DNA of 54,205 bases, from contig CALLLW010000064.1 of NCBI GenBank assembly GCA_938007995.1, positions 1 through 54,205 on the forward strand, written 5' to 3'. The translations under genes were made by a program, and so were the position numbers. This stretch comes from an uncultured Granulosicoccaceae bacterium (GTDB lineage Bacteria > Pseudomonadota > Gammaproteobacteria > Granulosicoccales > Granulosicoccaceae). A model generated the notes under the pieces. The model saw only the letters and a list, made by a program, of their open reading frames with translations. It was not told where the DNA came from and ran no database searches. Shown here piece by piece: positions 7,713 to 17,507 of this stretch (its first letter is position 1; each line of letters begins with the position of its first letter).

Positions 7713-8564
7713 TTACAGCCCGGCGTTGTTCATCTGTTCTATCCGGCGCCGTGCGAGGGCGGCAATTGACCTGCCGCGATACTCGCGCTCTACCACTGTC
7801 AGTTCTTCGCGGGCTTCGTTGTAGCGCTGCAGTTCATACAGTGCAAAGCCTTTTCGAAGTCTGGCGTCCGGCACTTTACGGCTGGCGGGAAACTGAAAAA
7901 TCACCACGTTGAAGCGGTCGATGGCTTCGTTGAATCGGCGCTCTACGTAGTTGGCCTCACCGAGCCAGTAATGGGCATTATCGGTGAATGTGCCGTTCGG
8001 GTATTTCTGCAGGAAGTCGTCAAACTCGGCAATCGCTTCGCGGTTGCGCCCAAGAATTAACAGATCATAAGCGTTTTGATACTCCAGGCGTTCCTGACGT
8101 TCATCGGCTTGCGGTATGACTGCGGTCTGTGGTTCTGACAAACTGCTAAGCGATACTTCGCTGCCACTAATGTTGCCAGCGGTACCATCAAAGCTGTCGA
8201 GACTGTCGAGGTCATCAAGATCATTGAGATCGTCAAGGCTGTCGAGATCATCCAGCCCGCCACCGCCGCCACTTTCGAGTGCGGCGAGCCGGTTGTCTGT
8301 GTCGAGGTAGAGTTTGCGCTGGCGTTCGCGCATGGCGGCGATGGTGTTGTCTTTTTCCTCAACAGCGCCACGCAGCTGTGCAACCTCTGTTTGCAGTGAG
8401 TCGATACGCTGCAGCATGTCAATTAAGGCAGAGTTGTTCAGATAGCGCTCGAGCCGCTGCAGTCTTTGCTCTACGGCTTGCGCCTGTGCAGCACCGGATG
8501 CGAGCAGCAAAACTGAAAGCATCGAGCCTGTAATTGATATCTGAAGTACGCGTTTTAGTCTCAC
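7713..8564 (-). CDS. cpoB: Cell division coordinator CpoB (YbgF) of the Tol-Pal system
   Basis: 283 residues, beginning at GTG with a strong Shine-Dalgarno (AGGAGG, about 7 nt). The signal peptide (residues 1-29) ends LLASGAAQAQA. A coiled-coil trimerisation segment follows (about 30-95), then a low-complexity Gly5 and Leu-Asp-Asp repeat linker (about 98-125) and C-terminal TPR repeats (DAYDLL-like helices, NAHYWLGEANY, DARLRKGFALY). CpoB is periplasmic and links TolA and Tol-Pal constriction to peptidoglycan synthesis by PBP1B. It is the last gene of ybgC-tolQRAB-pal-cpoB, 92 bp after pal. The Asp-rich linker is longer and more repetitive than I would expect. The family is certain; details of partner binding are inferred. 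Confidence 0.93.
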   Translation of the reverse strand: MRLKRVLQISITGSMLSVLLLASGAAQAQAVEQRLQRLERYLNNSALIDMLQRIDSLQTEVAQLRGAVEEKDNTIAAMRERQRKLYLDTDNRLAALESGGGGGLDDLDSLDDLNDLDDLDSLDSFDGTAGNISGSEVSLSSLSEPQTAVIPQADERQERLEYQNAYDLLILGRNREAIAEFDDFLQKYPNGTFTDNAHYWLGEANYVERRFNEAIDRFNVVIFQFPASRKVPDARLRKGFALYELQRYNEAREELTVVEREYRGRSIAALARRRIEQMNNAGL

Positions 8565-8656
8565 AACACCCTCCTGTTACGGCTGAATCTAACCTGACAA
8601 TGCAACGCTACGCAGATCGACCGAATCGGAGCTTAACCGTGCATTGCCTGATCCGG

Positions 8657-9310
8657 CTAATTATACCCTTCATACACAACTTCAACGCGTCGGTTGCGGC
8701 GCCATGCCGTTTCATTTGAGCCTTCATCGACGGGCACTTCTTCACCGTAACTAAGAGTGGAGAACTGCCCCGGATCGGCACCACCCAGCTCAAGCACTTT
8801 GGCGACCGATCTGGCGCGGTTGTCGCCCAACGCAATGTTGTATTCACGCGATCCACGTTCATCGGTGTGACCTTCGACCCTGACTCTCACATCGGTAAAA
8901 CGCGAAAGGTACTCGGCGTGACCACGGATAAGATCGAGGCTTTCAGGGGTTAGTTGAGAGCTGTTGTACCCGAAAAACACGGTACGCTGAGCCAGCGGAT
9001 GCCCGGGATCAGAGATCGAGTCACGGTTGATCGGTACACCACCGAGGATTGCGCCACTCTGCAGATTACCCAGCCCTTCTACCGGTGTGACTGATCCCAC
9101 CGCATTGCTTTCTGCACCTTCCTGCAAGCCGGGAATGACATCCGGTGGAGGTGGTGTCGGCAATTCAGCCGGCACACTGGTACTGGCAGGAGTTGCAGGT
9201 GGAACCTCGTCGGTTGCGCCACCAAAAAAAGAAGCACAACCGGAGAGTGTCCCGAGGGTCATTGCAGACACCACAAAGGACGAACGCAGAGTTAATTTAT
9301 CGATACTCAC
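8657..9310 (-). CDS. pal: Peptidoglycan-associated lipoprotein Pal
   Basis: 217 residues from a GTG at 9310 with Shine-Dalgarno GAGG five bases upstream. This start puts the lipobox LSGC about 25 residues in, whereas the longest open frame would add 42 residues and bury the signal peptide. After the lipidated Cys there is a Pro/Thr-rich linker. The OmpA-type domain follows: FFGYNSSQL, VRVEGHTDERGSREYNIALG and AWRRNRRVEVVYE, with the Asp and Arg that bind meso-diaminopimelate. Pal is an outer-membrane lipoprotein that contacts TolB and peptidoglycan. It lies 85 bp after tolB in the tol-pal operon. Confidence 0.93.
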   Translation of the reverse strand: MSIDKLTLRSSFVVSAMTLGTLSGCASFFGGATDEVPPATPASTSVPAELPTPPPPDVIPGLQEGAESNAVGSVTPVEGLGNLQSGAILGGVPINRDSISDPGHPLAQRTVFFGYNSSQLTPESLDLIRGHAEYLSRFTDVRVRVEGHTDERGSREYNIALGDNRARSVAKVLELGGADPGQFSTLSYGEEVPVDEGSNETAWRRNRRVEVVYEGYN

Positions 9311-9395
9311 AACCACCTCATTTTGATTCTCAAGCTCATTGTATCTTGTTTGACACGTTATGTTTACTATCGTGACAATCTTGCTGCCCTGACAT

Positions 9396-10739
9396 CTATC
9401 GCCTTGGTCCCCATGCAGGGTCGCGAACATTTTCATTCGCCAGGCTGATCCGCTGCTCTACCAGACCATCGACGCTGACCACACCGAGCACATCCACACC
9501 GTTTTCTGTTGTTGAAAACAGAATCTGATCGCCGTTGGGTGAAAAGCTGGGGGATTCGTCGAGCGCGCCATTGGTCAGCACTTCAAGCACACCGGTATCG
9601 AGATCCTGAACGGCGATACGGAAGTTGCCATCATCGTTATGAATGAAGGCGATCTTTGATCCATCCGGCGACGCCGTGGCGCCTGCATTGTAAGGCCCCT
9701 CAAAGGTCAAGCGTTGTGCTTTAGAGTCGGCGGACAGACCTTTGCGGTAGATCTGCGGGGACCCACTGCGATTGGATGTAAACGCAATCGTGTTGTCATC
9801 CAGCCACGCTGCCTCTGTTTCAATCGATGGCGACGTTGTTAACTGTGACAGCTGACCAGAAGCCACATTGACAATGTAGATGTCAGGGCTACCACGATGC
9901 GACAGTGAGAGTGCCAGCCGGCGGCCGTCCGGTGACCATGCCGGTGCACCGTTAATACCTTCAATTGATATCAGTTTGCGTCGTTCAGCCCGCGCCAGAT
10001 GATGAACAATAATTGCCGAGCGACCGGTAAACTCAAACGATACATAAGCCAGCTGCTCGCCATCCGGTGACCACGTCGGTGACAGAATCGGACGCGATAT
10101 TTCCAGTATACGCACAACATTCTGGCCATCGATGTCTGCCATCTCAAGCGCATAGCGTTGTTGATTCAGACTACCGGTTGAGGTGATGTAGACAAATTGG
10201 GTATCGAATACACCCGGCACACCATAGACTTGCTCAAGCACCAGGTTGGCAATGGCATGTGACGTGCGACGCAGCTGCGGCTGGCTGATCTGATAACGGC
10301 AGCAGTACTGCAGCTGGCCCTGATCATTAGCTGGTAATACCAGCAATCGCTTTTGTTGAACAATATCAATTAACTCAGCATCAACCACCAGGCCGGTTGC
10401 GGGGTTGCCGCTGACTTTGCCAATCAGCAAATATTCGACATTGGTCGAACGCCAGTCAGAAAAAGTGACTTCAGTACCGGTAGCAGGGTTACTGGGCAGT
10501 TGTTCACGCGGCACCACGCTGAATCGACCGCTGCGTATCAGGTCATCTTCGATAACTTTGGCAATATCAACCTGCACTCCGCCGGGAACATCATCGGCAA
10601 ACGGCACAATGGCAATCGGGATTTTATCCTGCACGCCTGCAGTTTCAGTAATTTCGATTGTCAGCTGGGCATAGGCGCTGGACATTGCGATTAGCAATAT
10701 CGATAACATCAGTGCGGTGATGGCCAGTATTCTATGCAT
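9396..10739 (-). CDS. tolB: Tol-Pal system protein TolB
   Basis: 447 residues from the ATG at 10739, which gives a clean signal peptide (MHRILAITALMLSIL...AYAQ); the open frame continues 37 codons upstream without a plausible start. The mature N-terminal domain carries the TolA-box region (ITETAGVQDKIPIAIVPF). A six-bladed beta-propeller follows, with repeated WSPDGEQLAYVS, WSPDGRRLALS, SPDGSKIAFIHN and SPNGDQILFST motifs. TolB is periplasmic and passes force from TolA to Pal. It has intact length compared with about 430 residues in E. coli. Confidence 0.95.
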   Translation of the reverse strand: MHRILAITALMLSILLIAMSSAYAQLTIEITETAGVQDKIPIAIVPFADDVPGGVQVDIAKVIEDDLIRSGRFSVVPREQLPSNPATGTEVTFSDWRSTNVEYLLIGKVSGNPATGLVVDAELIDIVQQKRLLVLPANDQGQLQYCCRYQISQPQLRRTSHAIANLVLEQVYGVPGVFDTQFVYITSTGSLNQQRYALEMADIDGQNVVRILEISRPILSPTWSPDGEQLAYVSFEFTGRSAIIVHHLARAERRKLISIEGINGAPAWSPDGRRLALSLSHRGSPDIYIVNVASGQLSQLTTSPSIETEAAWLDDNTIAFTSNRSGSPQIYRKGLSADSKAQRLTFEGPYNAGATASPDGSKIAFIHNDDGNFRIAVQDLDTGVLEVLTNGALDESPSFSPNGDQILFSTTENGVDVLGVVSVDGLVEQRISLANENVRDPAWGPRR

Positions 10740-10946
10740 TGACGCTTCTACCCATGAAGTAATTGATTGCCACAATGATACAAAGTTTCTGCACGCAACA
10801 ATGCTTAGAGGTTGCTTATTCTTTGACAGTACTGCTGACAAGATGATCATGTAAGCTCTGCCGGTTAAATATCATTTCGACCCGGCTGGCGCTCCGGCAA
10901 TAAAGTAACGCCACCCTGATCGAGCCAGTGGGTTCTCAATACCCTG

Positions 10947-12245
10947 CTAACCACCCGGCTTGAATTCAAACACCAGCTGTCTTTCAAAAACCGCTCTGTG
11001 CGGGGGTGATGGAAACGGCTGGGCGGACCATACGGCCCTTTCCACCGCACGCTCCATTTGCGCACCACCACCGCTGCACTGCTGTACCTGTACATCGACT
11101 ATTTCATTCGGATAAACCAGACGTGCCAGCACCGTGCAGGTGGTGCCCGGTCGCAGATCCGAAGGCGGACGAAATTTGCGCGTAACGGCCTTTCTGATTG
11201 ATTGCTTATATTCTTGAGTGAGCTGATTTTTCCTACGCACCAGGCGTTCGCGCCGGGCTTGTTGCTCAGCCTGCTGGGCCGCTGCCGCCGCCTCTTCCTG
11301 CTGGCGTTGTCGCTCGAGCTCTGCCTGCTGCTGGCGTTCTGCAGCCAGACGTTCCTCTTCAAGTCGCGCTGCTTCAGCAATCCGCTCCTGCTCTAGTCTT
11401 TCCTGTTCGCGCTTTTCTTCAGCAAGACGATGTTCTTCTTCCAAACGCCTTTGTTCTTCTTCAGCCAAACGACGTTCTTCCTCAAGCCTTTCGCGTTCTT
11501 CTTCCGCTATGCGGCGTTCTTCCTCAAGCCGGCGACGCTCTTCCTCTTCAGCAAGCCTTTGCTCCTCTTCAAGACGACGCTGCTCCTCGGCGAGCCTTCG
11601 TTCTTCGTCAAGTCGGCGCTCTTCTTCGAGACGCTGAAGCTCCTGTTCTTCTGCTAGCCTTTCAGCTTCTTCAGCAAGTCTGATGCGTTCAGCTTCTTCT
11701 GCCTGGCGCTGTTGTTCTGCCTCTTCAGCAACTCTTAAACGTTCCGCCTCTTCCTCACGGCGCGTTTGCTCTGCCTCTTCGGCCAGCCTCTGCTGCTCTT
11801 CCTGCTCAAGTCGTTGTCTTTCTGCCACTTCTTGCTGCCGTTGTTGCTCAGCCGCAAGTCGTTGCTCTTCCTGCTGCTCTGCAAGCTCTTTTTCACGCAG
11901 TTGTTGTTCTTCAAGTCGTTGCTGTTCCGCTTCCTGCAACAGCCGCTGGTTCTCGAGCTCTTCTTCCTGCTGCTGGAATTCTTCGAGTCGTTGCTGCTCA
12001 AGCAGCTCCTGCTGCCTGACTACCCCGGGATCAACTTCCGGCTCCTCGATGTTCTGCAAAAGCGCCTGCATTTCCGCCTGTAGTTCGGTATTGGTGACCA
12101 GCTCTGCGAGAATGATTTCTTCTTCGCCTGCCTCTTCTTCTACCGGTTGTCTGTCGAGCACAACAAAAGACAGCGCAATAACAGCTGCATGCACAACGAC
12201 AGAAAAAACTATCGACAATGGATAACGAAGAAAAAGCTCAGACAT
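10947..12245 (-). CDS. tolA: Inner-membrane tether protein TolA
   Basis: 432 residues. A single N-terminal membrane helix (about residues 9-31, LSIVFSVVVHAAVIALSFVV) contains the Ser/His face that meets TolQR. An extremely long Glu/Gln/Arg/Leu-rich helical domain (about 50-340; EEERRLAEE-type repeats) spans the periplasm. A C-terminal TolA-III domain carries the CTVLARLVYP...VQQCSGGG disulfide pair and FEFKPGG. It transmits the proton-motive force to TolB-Pal. The internal DNA repeats make long antisense open frames that are not genes. It follows tolR by 33 bp and precedes tolB by 207 bp. Confidence 0.95.
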   Translation of the reverse strand: MSELFLRYPLSIVFSVVVHAAVIALSFVVLDRQPVEEEAGEEEIILAELVTNTELQAEMQALLQNIEEPEVDPGVVRQQELLEQQRLEEFQQQEEELENQRLLQEAEQQRLEEQQLREKELAEQQEEQRLAAEQQRQQEVAERQRLEQEEQQRLAEEAEQTRREEEAERLRVAEEAEQQRQAEEAERIRLAEEAERLAEEQELQRLEEERRLDEERRLAEEQRRLEEEQRLAEEEERRRLEEERRIAEEERERLEEERRLAEEEQRRLEEEHRLAEEKREQERLEQERIAEAARLEEERLAAERQQQAELERQRQQEEAAAAAQQAEQQARRERLVRRKNQLTQEYKQSIRKAVTRKFRPPSDLRPGTTCTVLARLVYPNEIVDVQVQQCSGGGAQMERAVERAVWSAQPFPSPPHRAVFERQLVFEFKPGG

Positions 12246-12278
12246 AATCAGCCGGCCGCATGAGTTTACCCGGCAGCA

Positions 12279-12722
12279 CTACCGCGCTGTATCACTCATC
12301 AATTGCACTTTGTCAGCACCCGCGACCTGCAGCGCTGCCATGGCACGCATGACGCGCCCGTAGTCAATCGACTGATCTGCTGCAACTCGCACTGATCGTT
12401 GCGGCTCTTCGGCAAGTGATTCTCTGACCAACCTGATCACTGTTTCTTCAGTGATGGCCACCTCGGGATCTGCTGCAACATTCAGGAACAGATCGCCAAG
12501 CGAGTTGACTGATAAAACCACAGGCTCTGTGCTTTCAGACTGGACAGCGCGTGCATCACTTTCAGGCAGATCAACTTCCACCCCTGTGGTTAACAACGGT
12601 GCGGTAATCATAAAGATCACCAGTAACACCAGCATCACATCAATGTATGGCACAACATTGATTTCTGCCATTAAAGTACGCTTTTGTCTGCCACCCCGGT
12701 GCCGGGCGCTATACATTGCCAT
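12279..12722 (-). CDS. tolR: Tol-Pal motor subunit TolR
   Basis: 147 residues, an ExbD/TolR family protein. It has one membrane helix (about 26-46) with the proton-conducting Asp28 in VVPYIDVMLVLLVIFM, and a periplasmic domain (VDLPESDARAV...VAADQSIDYGRVM). The start ATG overlaps the tolQ stop by one base (TAATG), so translation is coupled. It forms the ion-driven motor with TolQ that energises TolA. Length and motif are standard. Confidence 0.96.
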   Translation of the reverse strand: MAMYSARHRGGRQKRTLMAEINVVPYIDVMLVLLVIFMITAPLLTTGVEVDLPESDARAVQSESTEPVVLSVNSLGDLFLNVAADPEVAITEETVIRLVRESLAEEPQRSVRVAADQSIDYGRVMRAMAALQVAGADKVQLMSDTAR

Positions 12723-13417
12723 TACCGGTAACTCGCGTTGTTACGTCGCAGTACCTGCCTTTGCAACACAGAAGTGAATTCATCCATGAAGTTGTCGTAG
12801 CGGTTTAACAGTCTTTCAGACTTGTTGCTGAGCCGGTTGTAGGCAACCACTGCCGGAATCGCAGCGAACAACCCTATGGCGGTGGCGATCAATGCTTCAG
12901 CAATACCGGGGGCGACCATCGCGAGTGTGGCTTGCTCAACATTGGCCAGCGCCCTGAATGAATTCATGATGCCCCAGACGGTACCGAACAGTCCCACATA
13001 AGGTGCTGTGGAGCCGACTGTTGCCAGAAACGGCAGATGCTGTTCGACTGAATCGGTCTCTCGCGAAAACGCAATTTTCATCGCACGGTAGGAACCTTCA
13101 ACCACGGTTTCGCTGTCATCGGTTTGCTTTACCAGCCTGGCGTACTCAGAGAAGCCACGCTCAAAAACGCTTTCCATACCGCTTAAATCTTCACCTTCTC
13201 TGGAACGGATATGCTGATACATCTGATTGGCATCGGCGCCACTCCAGAATTCATTTTCAAATGCTGTGGCCATACGAGTTGCGCGCGATATCTGGCGGCT
13301 TTTGGCAAAAATAATTGCCCATGAAACAACCGAGGCGAGTACCAGTATGAGCATCACCGCTTTAACGACCGGACCGGCCGCCATAACTAAATGCCAGAAA
13401 GAGAAATCAGCGTTCAA
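12722..13417 (-). CDS. tolQ: Tol-Pal motor subunit TolQ
   Basis: 231 residues, MotA/TolQ/ExbB family. There are three membrane helices: VMLILVLASVVSWAIIFA near the N-terminus, VGSTAPYVGLFGTVWGIM and IATAIGLFAAIPAVVAYN. The first usable start is TTG at 13417, which overlaps the ybgC stop (TTGA). The next in-frame ATG is 11 residues in and would remove part of the conserved N-terminus, so the TTG is preferred. It forms the pentameric channel around the TolR dimer in the inner membrane. Confidence 0.95.
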   Translation of the reverse strand: MNADFSFWHLVMAAGPVVKAVMLILVLASVVSWAIIFAKSRQISRATRMATAFENEFWSGADANQMYQHIRSREGEDLSGMESVFERGFSEYARLVKQTDDSETVVEGSYRAMKIAFSRETDSVEQHLPFLATVGSTAPYVGLFGTVWGIMNSFRALANVEQATLAMVAPGIAEALIATAIGLFAAIPAVVAYNRLSNKSERLLNRYDNFMDEFTSVLQRQVLRRNNASYR

Positions 13418-13884
13418 GGATTCAATACCGTTTGTAAGGACCCGGGCACAGCACAGGGTTTAAATGAGTCGGCGTCGAGGCAGGCTATCACCACTTCAGC
13501 GCTTGCCACCAGATCACCCGCGGTTTTGTTACTTTCATTTGCGTCAGCAGCATTTGCGTCATTGGCAATGCTGCACTGCTGCAAAAAATGCAAACTGGCT
13601 CGACGTACTTTTATTATCTCGGCAGTTACCAGCAGCAGATCGTCAAAGCGGGCCGGTGAAACAAATTCAACAGCTGCAGATTTAACCACAAACTGACGCC
13701 TCTCCTGTGCCATTAGTCGACTCTGATCAAAACCCAATGTACGCAGAAATTCAGTCCGTGCACGCTCCATGTATTTCAGGTAGTTCGCGTAGTACACCAC
13801 GCCACCGAAGTCGGTGTCTTCGTAGTACACACGAATCTGCATCGAGAAGTGATCAGACGCCGCCTTTGGCTCAGGTGTATTCAT
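13414..13884 (-). CDS. ybgC: Acyl-CoA thioesterase YbgC
   Basis: 156 residues from the ATG at 13884 (GGAAG just upstream); the open frame reaches 13932 but those codons (MVFYLCWSACVN) look non-coding. The hot-dog 4HBT fold is shown by RVYYEDTDFGGVVYYANYLK, with catalytic Asp, and YMERARTEFLRTLG. YbgC hydrolyses short-chain acyl-CoA or acyl-ACP and is the standard first gene of the tol-pal operon. It overlaps tolQ by 4 bp. The C-terminal portion is normal in length. Confidence 0.92.
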   Translation of the reverse strand: MNTPEPKAASDHFSMQIRVYYEDTDFGGVVYYANYLKYMERARTEFLRTLGFDQSRLMAQERRQFVVKSAAVEFVSPARFDDLLLVTAEIIKVRRASLHFLQQCSIANDANAADANESNKTAGDLVASAEVVIACLDADSFKPCAVPGSLQTVLNP

Positions 13885-14007
13885 AACTTCCGCAGTGTTA
13901 ACACATGCTGACCAACAGAGATAAAAAACCATCTATCGCATTTGCAACATTGAAGTTTACTGCAGCAGAAAGCCGCCACAGGGTTACCGTGCAGAATAGA
14001 TTACCTG

Positions 14008-15072
14008 CTAGCTGCTGGCCGGCTGCTCGGGATTACTCTCGGCAAGGGTGACCAGATCGTTGACCTGCACCCCGGGTGATATCACCGGCAGACCGAGGTG
14101 CTCACAAGCAGAACGGGTGACCACCCGTCCGCGAGGTGTGCGCATCATCATGCCCTGTTGAATCAGAAAGGGTTCGATAATCTCTTCGATGGTACCTGTC
14201 TCTTCACCGATGGCGGCACCCAGGTTATCGAGACCTACCGGTCCACCGTCAAATTTTTCGATGATCGAAAACAACACCCGCCTGTCCATGTTATCAAGCC
14301 CGAGCTTATCGACATTGAGCATGTTGAGGGCAGCATCAGCGACGGCTCGGGTGATTTGTCCGTTGGCTTTGATCTCTGCATAGTCGCGCACACGGCGTAA
14401 CAAGCGGTTGGCAATTCGTGGTGTACCACGCGATCGCTGGGCGATTTCCATCGCACCTTCAGGGTCTATACCAACCCCCATCAAGCCGGCTGAGCGTGCA
14501 ACAATTCGAGCCAGATCAGCGGGCTGATAAAACTCCAGCCGTTGCACTATGCCAAAGCGATCGCGCAGCGGTGAGGTTAACAATCCGGCCCGGGTTGTTG
14601 CACCCACCAGGGTAAACGGAGGCAGATCAATTTTTATTGATCTGGCGGCCGGGCCTTCGCCGATCATGATATCGAGCTGAAAGTCTTCCAACGCCGGGTA
14701 CAGAACTTCTTCGACTACCGGGCTTAAACGATGGATCTCATCAATGAACAGCACATCGTTTTTTTCAAGGTTTGTCAGCAGAGCTGCAAGATCACCTGCG
14801 CGCTCGATGACCGGCCCGGAGGTATGCCGGATGCTGACATCAAGTTCGTTTGCAACAATGTTTGCAAGTGTGGTTTTGCCAAGCCCCGGCGGGCCAAAGA
14901 TCAACAGATGATCAAGCGATTCAGAGCGTGCACGCGCGGCACCGATAAAGATTTCCATCTGTTCGACAACTTGTGGCTGCCCACGATAATCGGCCAGTGT
15001 TTGCGGCCGCATTGCACGTTCCTGTGCATCTTCTATTTGCGGATCACCGGTGATCAGTCGTTCATCGTTCAT
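14008..15072 (-). CDS. ruvB: Holliday junction branch-migration ATPase RuvB
   Basis: 354 residues. AAA+ motor with Walker [17 protein letters not shown], Walker B DEIHRL, sensor [18 protein letters not shown] and the C-terminal winged helix ([26 protein letters not shown]). The hexamer drives branch migration with RuvA. The ATG overlaps the ruvA stop by 4 bp (ATGA). It is complete and typical. Confidence 0.97.
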   Translation of the reverse strand: MNDERLITGDPQIEDAQERAMRPQTLADYRGQPQVVEQMEIFIGAARARSESLDHLLIFGPPGLGKTTLANIVANELDVSIRHTSGPVIERAGDLAALLTNLEKNDVLFIDEIHRLSPVVEEVLYPALEDFQLDIMIGEGPAARSIKIDLPPFTLVGATTRAGLLTSPLRDRFGIVQRLEFYQPADLARIVARSAGLMGVGIDPEGAMEIAQRSRGTPRIANRLLRRVRDYAEIKANGQITRAVADAALNMLNVDKLGLDNMDRRVLFSIIEKFDGGPVGLDNLGAAIGEETGTIEEIIEPFLIQQGMMMRTPRGRVVTRSACEHLGLPVISPGVQVNDLVTLAESNPEQPASS

Positions 15073-15665
15073 GCTGATACCGCCTTTAATGCATCACGAA
15101 TAATTTCTTCCACTGTTTCACCTGCAGCTGCCTTGACCATCTTGCGGGCCTCAGGGTTCTTAAAGCCAAGCGCTTCCAGTGCCGCAACTGCCTGTGCCTG
15201 TTTGCTGCCGGTTGATTCACCACCACCACCGACTGATGCAGGAATACCCGATTCAGTGGGTAGTTTGGCGACGCGGTCCTGCATTTCTACAATCAGTCTT
15301 TCAGCAGTCTTTTTACCAATACCGGGCAATCGCGTCAGCGTGGCAACATCATGATCAGCGATACACTGACTGAACTCTTCAGCGCTTAAGCCGGATAGTA
15401 TGGCAATGGCCATTTTGGCACCCACACCCGTGACTTTGATCAGTTCACGAAACATCGCACGTTGTGCAATCGACGAAAATCCAAACAGCAGATGTGCATC
15501 ATCCCGAACCACCAGATGGGTGAACAGCACCACTTGCTGACCAACCGCTGGCAAGTCATAAAAGACTGATAAAGGTGCTTCTATCTCGTAGCCCACGCCA
15601 TTGCAGTCAACCATCAGGTACGGTGGCTGGCTGATCACAATGTTACCTGCTATCCGGCCGATCAT
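15069..15665 (-). CDS. ruvA: Holliday junction-binding protein RuvA
   Basis: 198 residues. The N-terminal OB fold ([10 protein letters not shown]...[13 protein letters not shown]) is followed by two helix-hairpin-helix motifs ([18 protein letters not shown] and [19 protein letters not shown]) and the flexible linker, then the C-terminal RuvB-binding domain ([19 protein letters not shown]). RuvA tetramers hold the four-way junction and load RuvB. It overlaps ruvC and ruvB by 4 bp each, so the three are translationally coupled. Confidence 0.97.
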   Translation of the reverse strand: MIGRIAGNIVISQPPYLMVDCNGVGYEIEAPLSVFYDLPAVGQQVVLFTHLVVRDDAHLLFGFSSIAQRAMFRELIKVTGVGAKMAIAILSGLSAEEFSQCIADHDVATLTRLPGIGKKTAERLIVEMQDRVAKLPTESGIPASVGGGGESTGSKQAQAVAALEALGFKNPEARKMVKAAAGETVEEIIRDALKAVSA

Positions 15666-16195
15666 GGCACGCTGGTCCAGCGTTTGGATTTACGCCTGCC
15701 ACCTTTGGCTGAACGCAGCAACGTGGCCGCACCGGTATGCGCATGGCAGATCGCAACCGCCAGTCCATCTGCAGCATCTGCTTTTGGTGGTTCTTCAAGG
15801 TTAAGTAACAATCGAATCATCTCCTGCATCTGTGCCTTGTCTGCACCACCGTAACCTACTGCTGCCTGCTTGATCGCTTTGGGGGCATACTCATAAACCG
15901 GCAATTCGCGTTGCACAGCAGCACAAATTGCTGCCCCTCTGGCCTGCCCAAGCTTTAACGCTGACATCGGATTTTTACTGACAAACACGGATTCAATAGC
16001 GACTTCAGCCGGTTGCCACTGGTCTATGAGCGCACTCACTTCAGACAGAATAACACCGAGCTTGGTGGCGAGGTTATCACCCACCACTTTGACACAGCCG
16101 TTGGCCACATGAAAATCGCGAGTGCCGTCTGAATCTATCACGCCATAGCCAGTAATGACTGAGCCGGGATCAATGCCGAGAATACGTTTCAGCAT
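15662..16195 (-). CDS. ruvC: Holliday junction resolvase RuvC
   Basis: 177 residues, RNase H-like fold. The four acidic catalytic residues are visible: Asp9 in LGIDPGS, Glu68 in VAIESVF, and Asp140 and Asp143 in KADAADGLAVAICHAH. It cuts junctions symmetrically after RuvAB migration. It starts with ATG and is the first of the coupled ruvC-ruvA-ruvB trio, 45 bp after yebC. Confidence 0.97.
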   Translation of the reverse strand: MLKRILGIDPGSVITGYGVIDSDGTRDFHVANGCVKVVGDNLATKLGVILSEVSALIDQWQPAEVAIESVFVSKNPMSALKLGQARGAAICAAVQRELPVYEYAPKAIKQAAVGYGGADKAQMQEMIRLLLNLEEPPKADAADGLAVAICHAHTGAATLLRSAKGGRRKSKRWTSVP

Positions 16196-16240
16196 GGGTC
16201 ACTTAGCGACGATACAACGCTGTTGAGGTTGACTCTGATG

Positions 16241-16984
16241 TCAGCTCGCTTCGTAGGCTTCTGGTGGAATATCGCCGTTGTTGTATACGTTTTGTACATC
16301 ATCGAGCTCTTCAATTACGTCGAGCATTTTCAACAGCTTCGCACCCTGCTCTGCATCTAGCGTGGTTTCATTGTCAGCACGCTGCGTGACTTCGGCCATT
16401 TCCGGCTCGTAGCCGGCGGCAACCATGGCTTCTTTCACATCAACAAAGGCCTCTTCAGTGGTGATCACTTCGGTTGAGCCGTCTTCATCAGTGATCACGT
16501 CTTCTGCACCCGCCTCAAGTGCTGCTTCCATGAGTTTGTCTTCATCGACCTCGGCGCTATAAGAAAGAATACCGAGTTTCTTGAACATGTAAGCGACCGA
16601 CCCATCAGCACCCATGTTACCGCCGTGCTTGGTAAACGCATGTCTGACTTCGGCCACGGTACGGTTGCGATTGTCAGTCATGGTTTCAATCATAATTGCC
16701 ACACCGCCGGTGCCATAGCCTTCGTAGGTAATCTCTTCATACTGCACATCATCGAGTTCACCAGCGCCTTTTTTGACGGCTCGCTCGATGGTGTCTTTGG
16801 GCATATTGCCGCCAAGCGCTTTATCGATTGCGAGGCGCAGGCGCGGGTTGGCGGCAGGGTCTGAGCCACCCATGCGGGCGGCAACGGTGATCTCGCGGAT
16901 CAGGCGGGTAAAAAGCTTGCCGCGCTTGTTATCCTGGGCCTTCTTGCGGTGCTGAATATTGGCCCACTTGCTATGACCTGCCAT
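16241..16984 (-). CDS. yebC: YebC/TACO1-family protein
   Basis: 247 residues, opening [20 protein letters not shown], the diagnostic YebC start. The central [19 protein letters not shown] and the acidic C-terminal third ([17 protein letters not shown]) also fit. The family has been described as a transcriptional regulator and, more recently, as a factor that helps ribosomes through difficult stretches such as polyproline. Its position directly before ruvC is the usual gammaproteobacterial one. Confidence 0.96.
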   Translation of the reverse strand: MAGHSKWANIQHRKKAQDNKRGKLFTRLIREITVAARMGGSDPAANPRLRLAIDKALGGNMPKDTIERAVKKGAGELDDVQYEEITYEGYGTGGVAIMIETMTDNRNRTVAEVRHAFTKHGGNMGADGSVAYMFKKLGILSYSAEVDEDKLMEAALEAGAEDVITDEDGSTEVITTEEAFVDVKEAMVAAGYEPEMAEVTQRADNETTLDAEQGAKLLKMLDVIEELDDVQNVYNNGDIPPEAYEAS

Positions 16985-17079
16985 GTAACTGATTCTCTGT
17001 GGTTTGTCCGGCTGGGTGTTATTTTAACGGTTGCACGGCAGTTTATAAAGACAAGCCAGGAGCCTGCGTTACGTACTGA

Positions 17080-17502
17080 TCAGGCAACAAACTGCAAAAT
17101 CGCAGACCGGTTGGTGCGTGAACTGACCTTCTCAAAAGCAGATTCATAATCGAGCCAGACATACTCGGTGTGTTCTTCAGGGCTGAGCCTTACTGCCACT
17201 CTGGCTGGCAAAGAGCACAGAAACACATGCTCTTTGTTAACGCGTACTCCCGGCGCGTAGCGATGCTGCCATCGCGGTGAGATTTCAAATTCCTCACTGT
17301 GCTGGCAATCCACCAGCTCAACCCCCGAAATACCGGTTTCTTCAAACAGCTCACGTACGGCAGCCTCGGCGGGCTGCTCGTCCGGCTCCAGTGAACCGGT
17401 GACCGACTGCCAGAATTCAAAATCGGCGTTGCGTTTTAACAGCAGAATCTCAGCTGGCGTATGAATCACCACCAGCACCGACTCGGGTCTGCGCCAGGCC
17501 AA
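17080..17502 (-). CDS. nudB: Dihydroneopterin triphosphate pyrophosphatase NudB
   Basis: 140 residues. The Nudix box is GSLEPDEQPAEAAVRELFEE then TG. The flanking FWQSVTGSLE, DCQHSEEFEI and HRYAPGVRVNKEH match NudB of folate synthesis. It removes pyrophosphate from dihydroneopterin triphosphate. The start is a TTG five bases after the aspS stop with only a weak Shine-Dalgarno, so translation probably relies on coupling to aspS. No ATG exists in the conserved N-terminal region. Confidence 0.88.
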   Translation of the reverse strand: MAWRRPESVLVVIHTPAEILLLKRNADFEFWQSVTGSLEPDEQPAEAAVRELFEETGISGVELVDCQHSEEFEISPRWQHRYAPGVRVNKEHVFLCSLPARVAVRLSPEEHTEYVWLDYESAFEKVSSRTNRSAILQFVA

Positions 17503-17507
17503 AACTG

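Noticed and set aside
11683..12225. 180-codon Ser/Cys-rich frame antisense to tolA
   Set aside because: It is the mirror of the Glu/Gln/Arg repeat coding of TolA and has no features of a protein.
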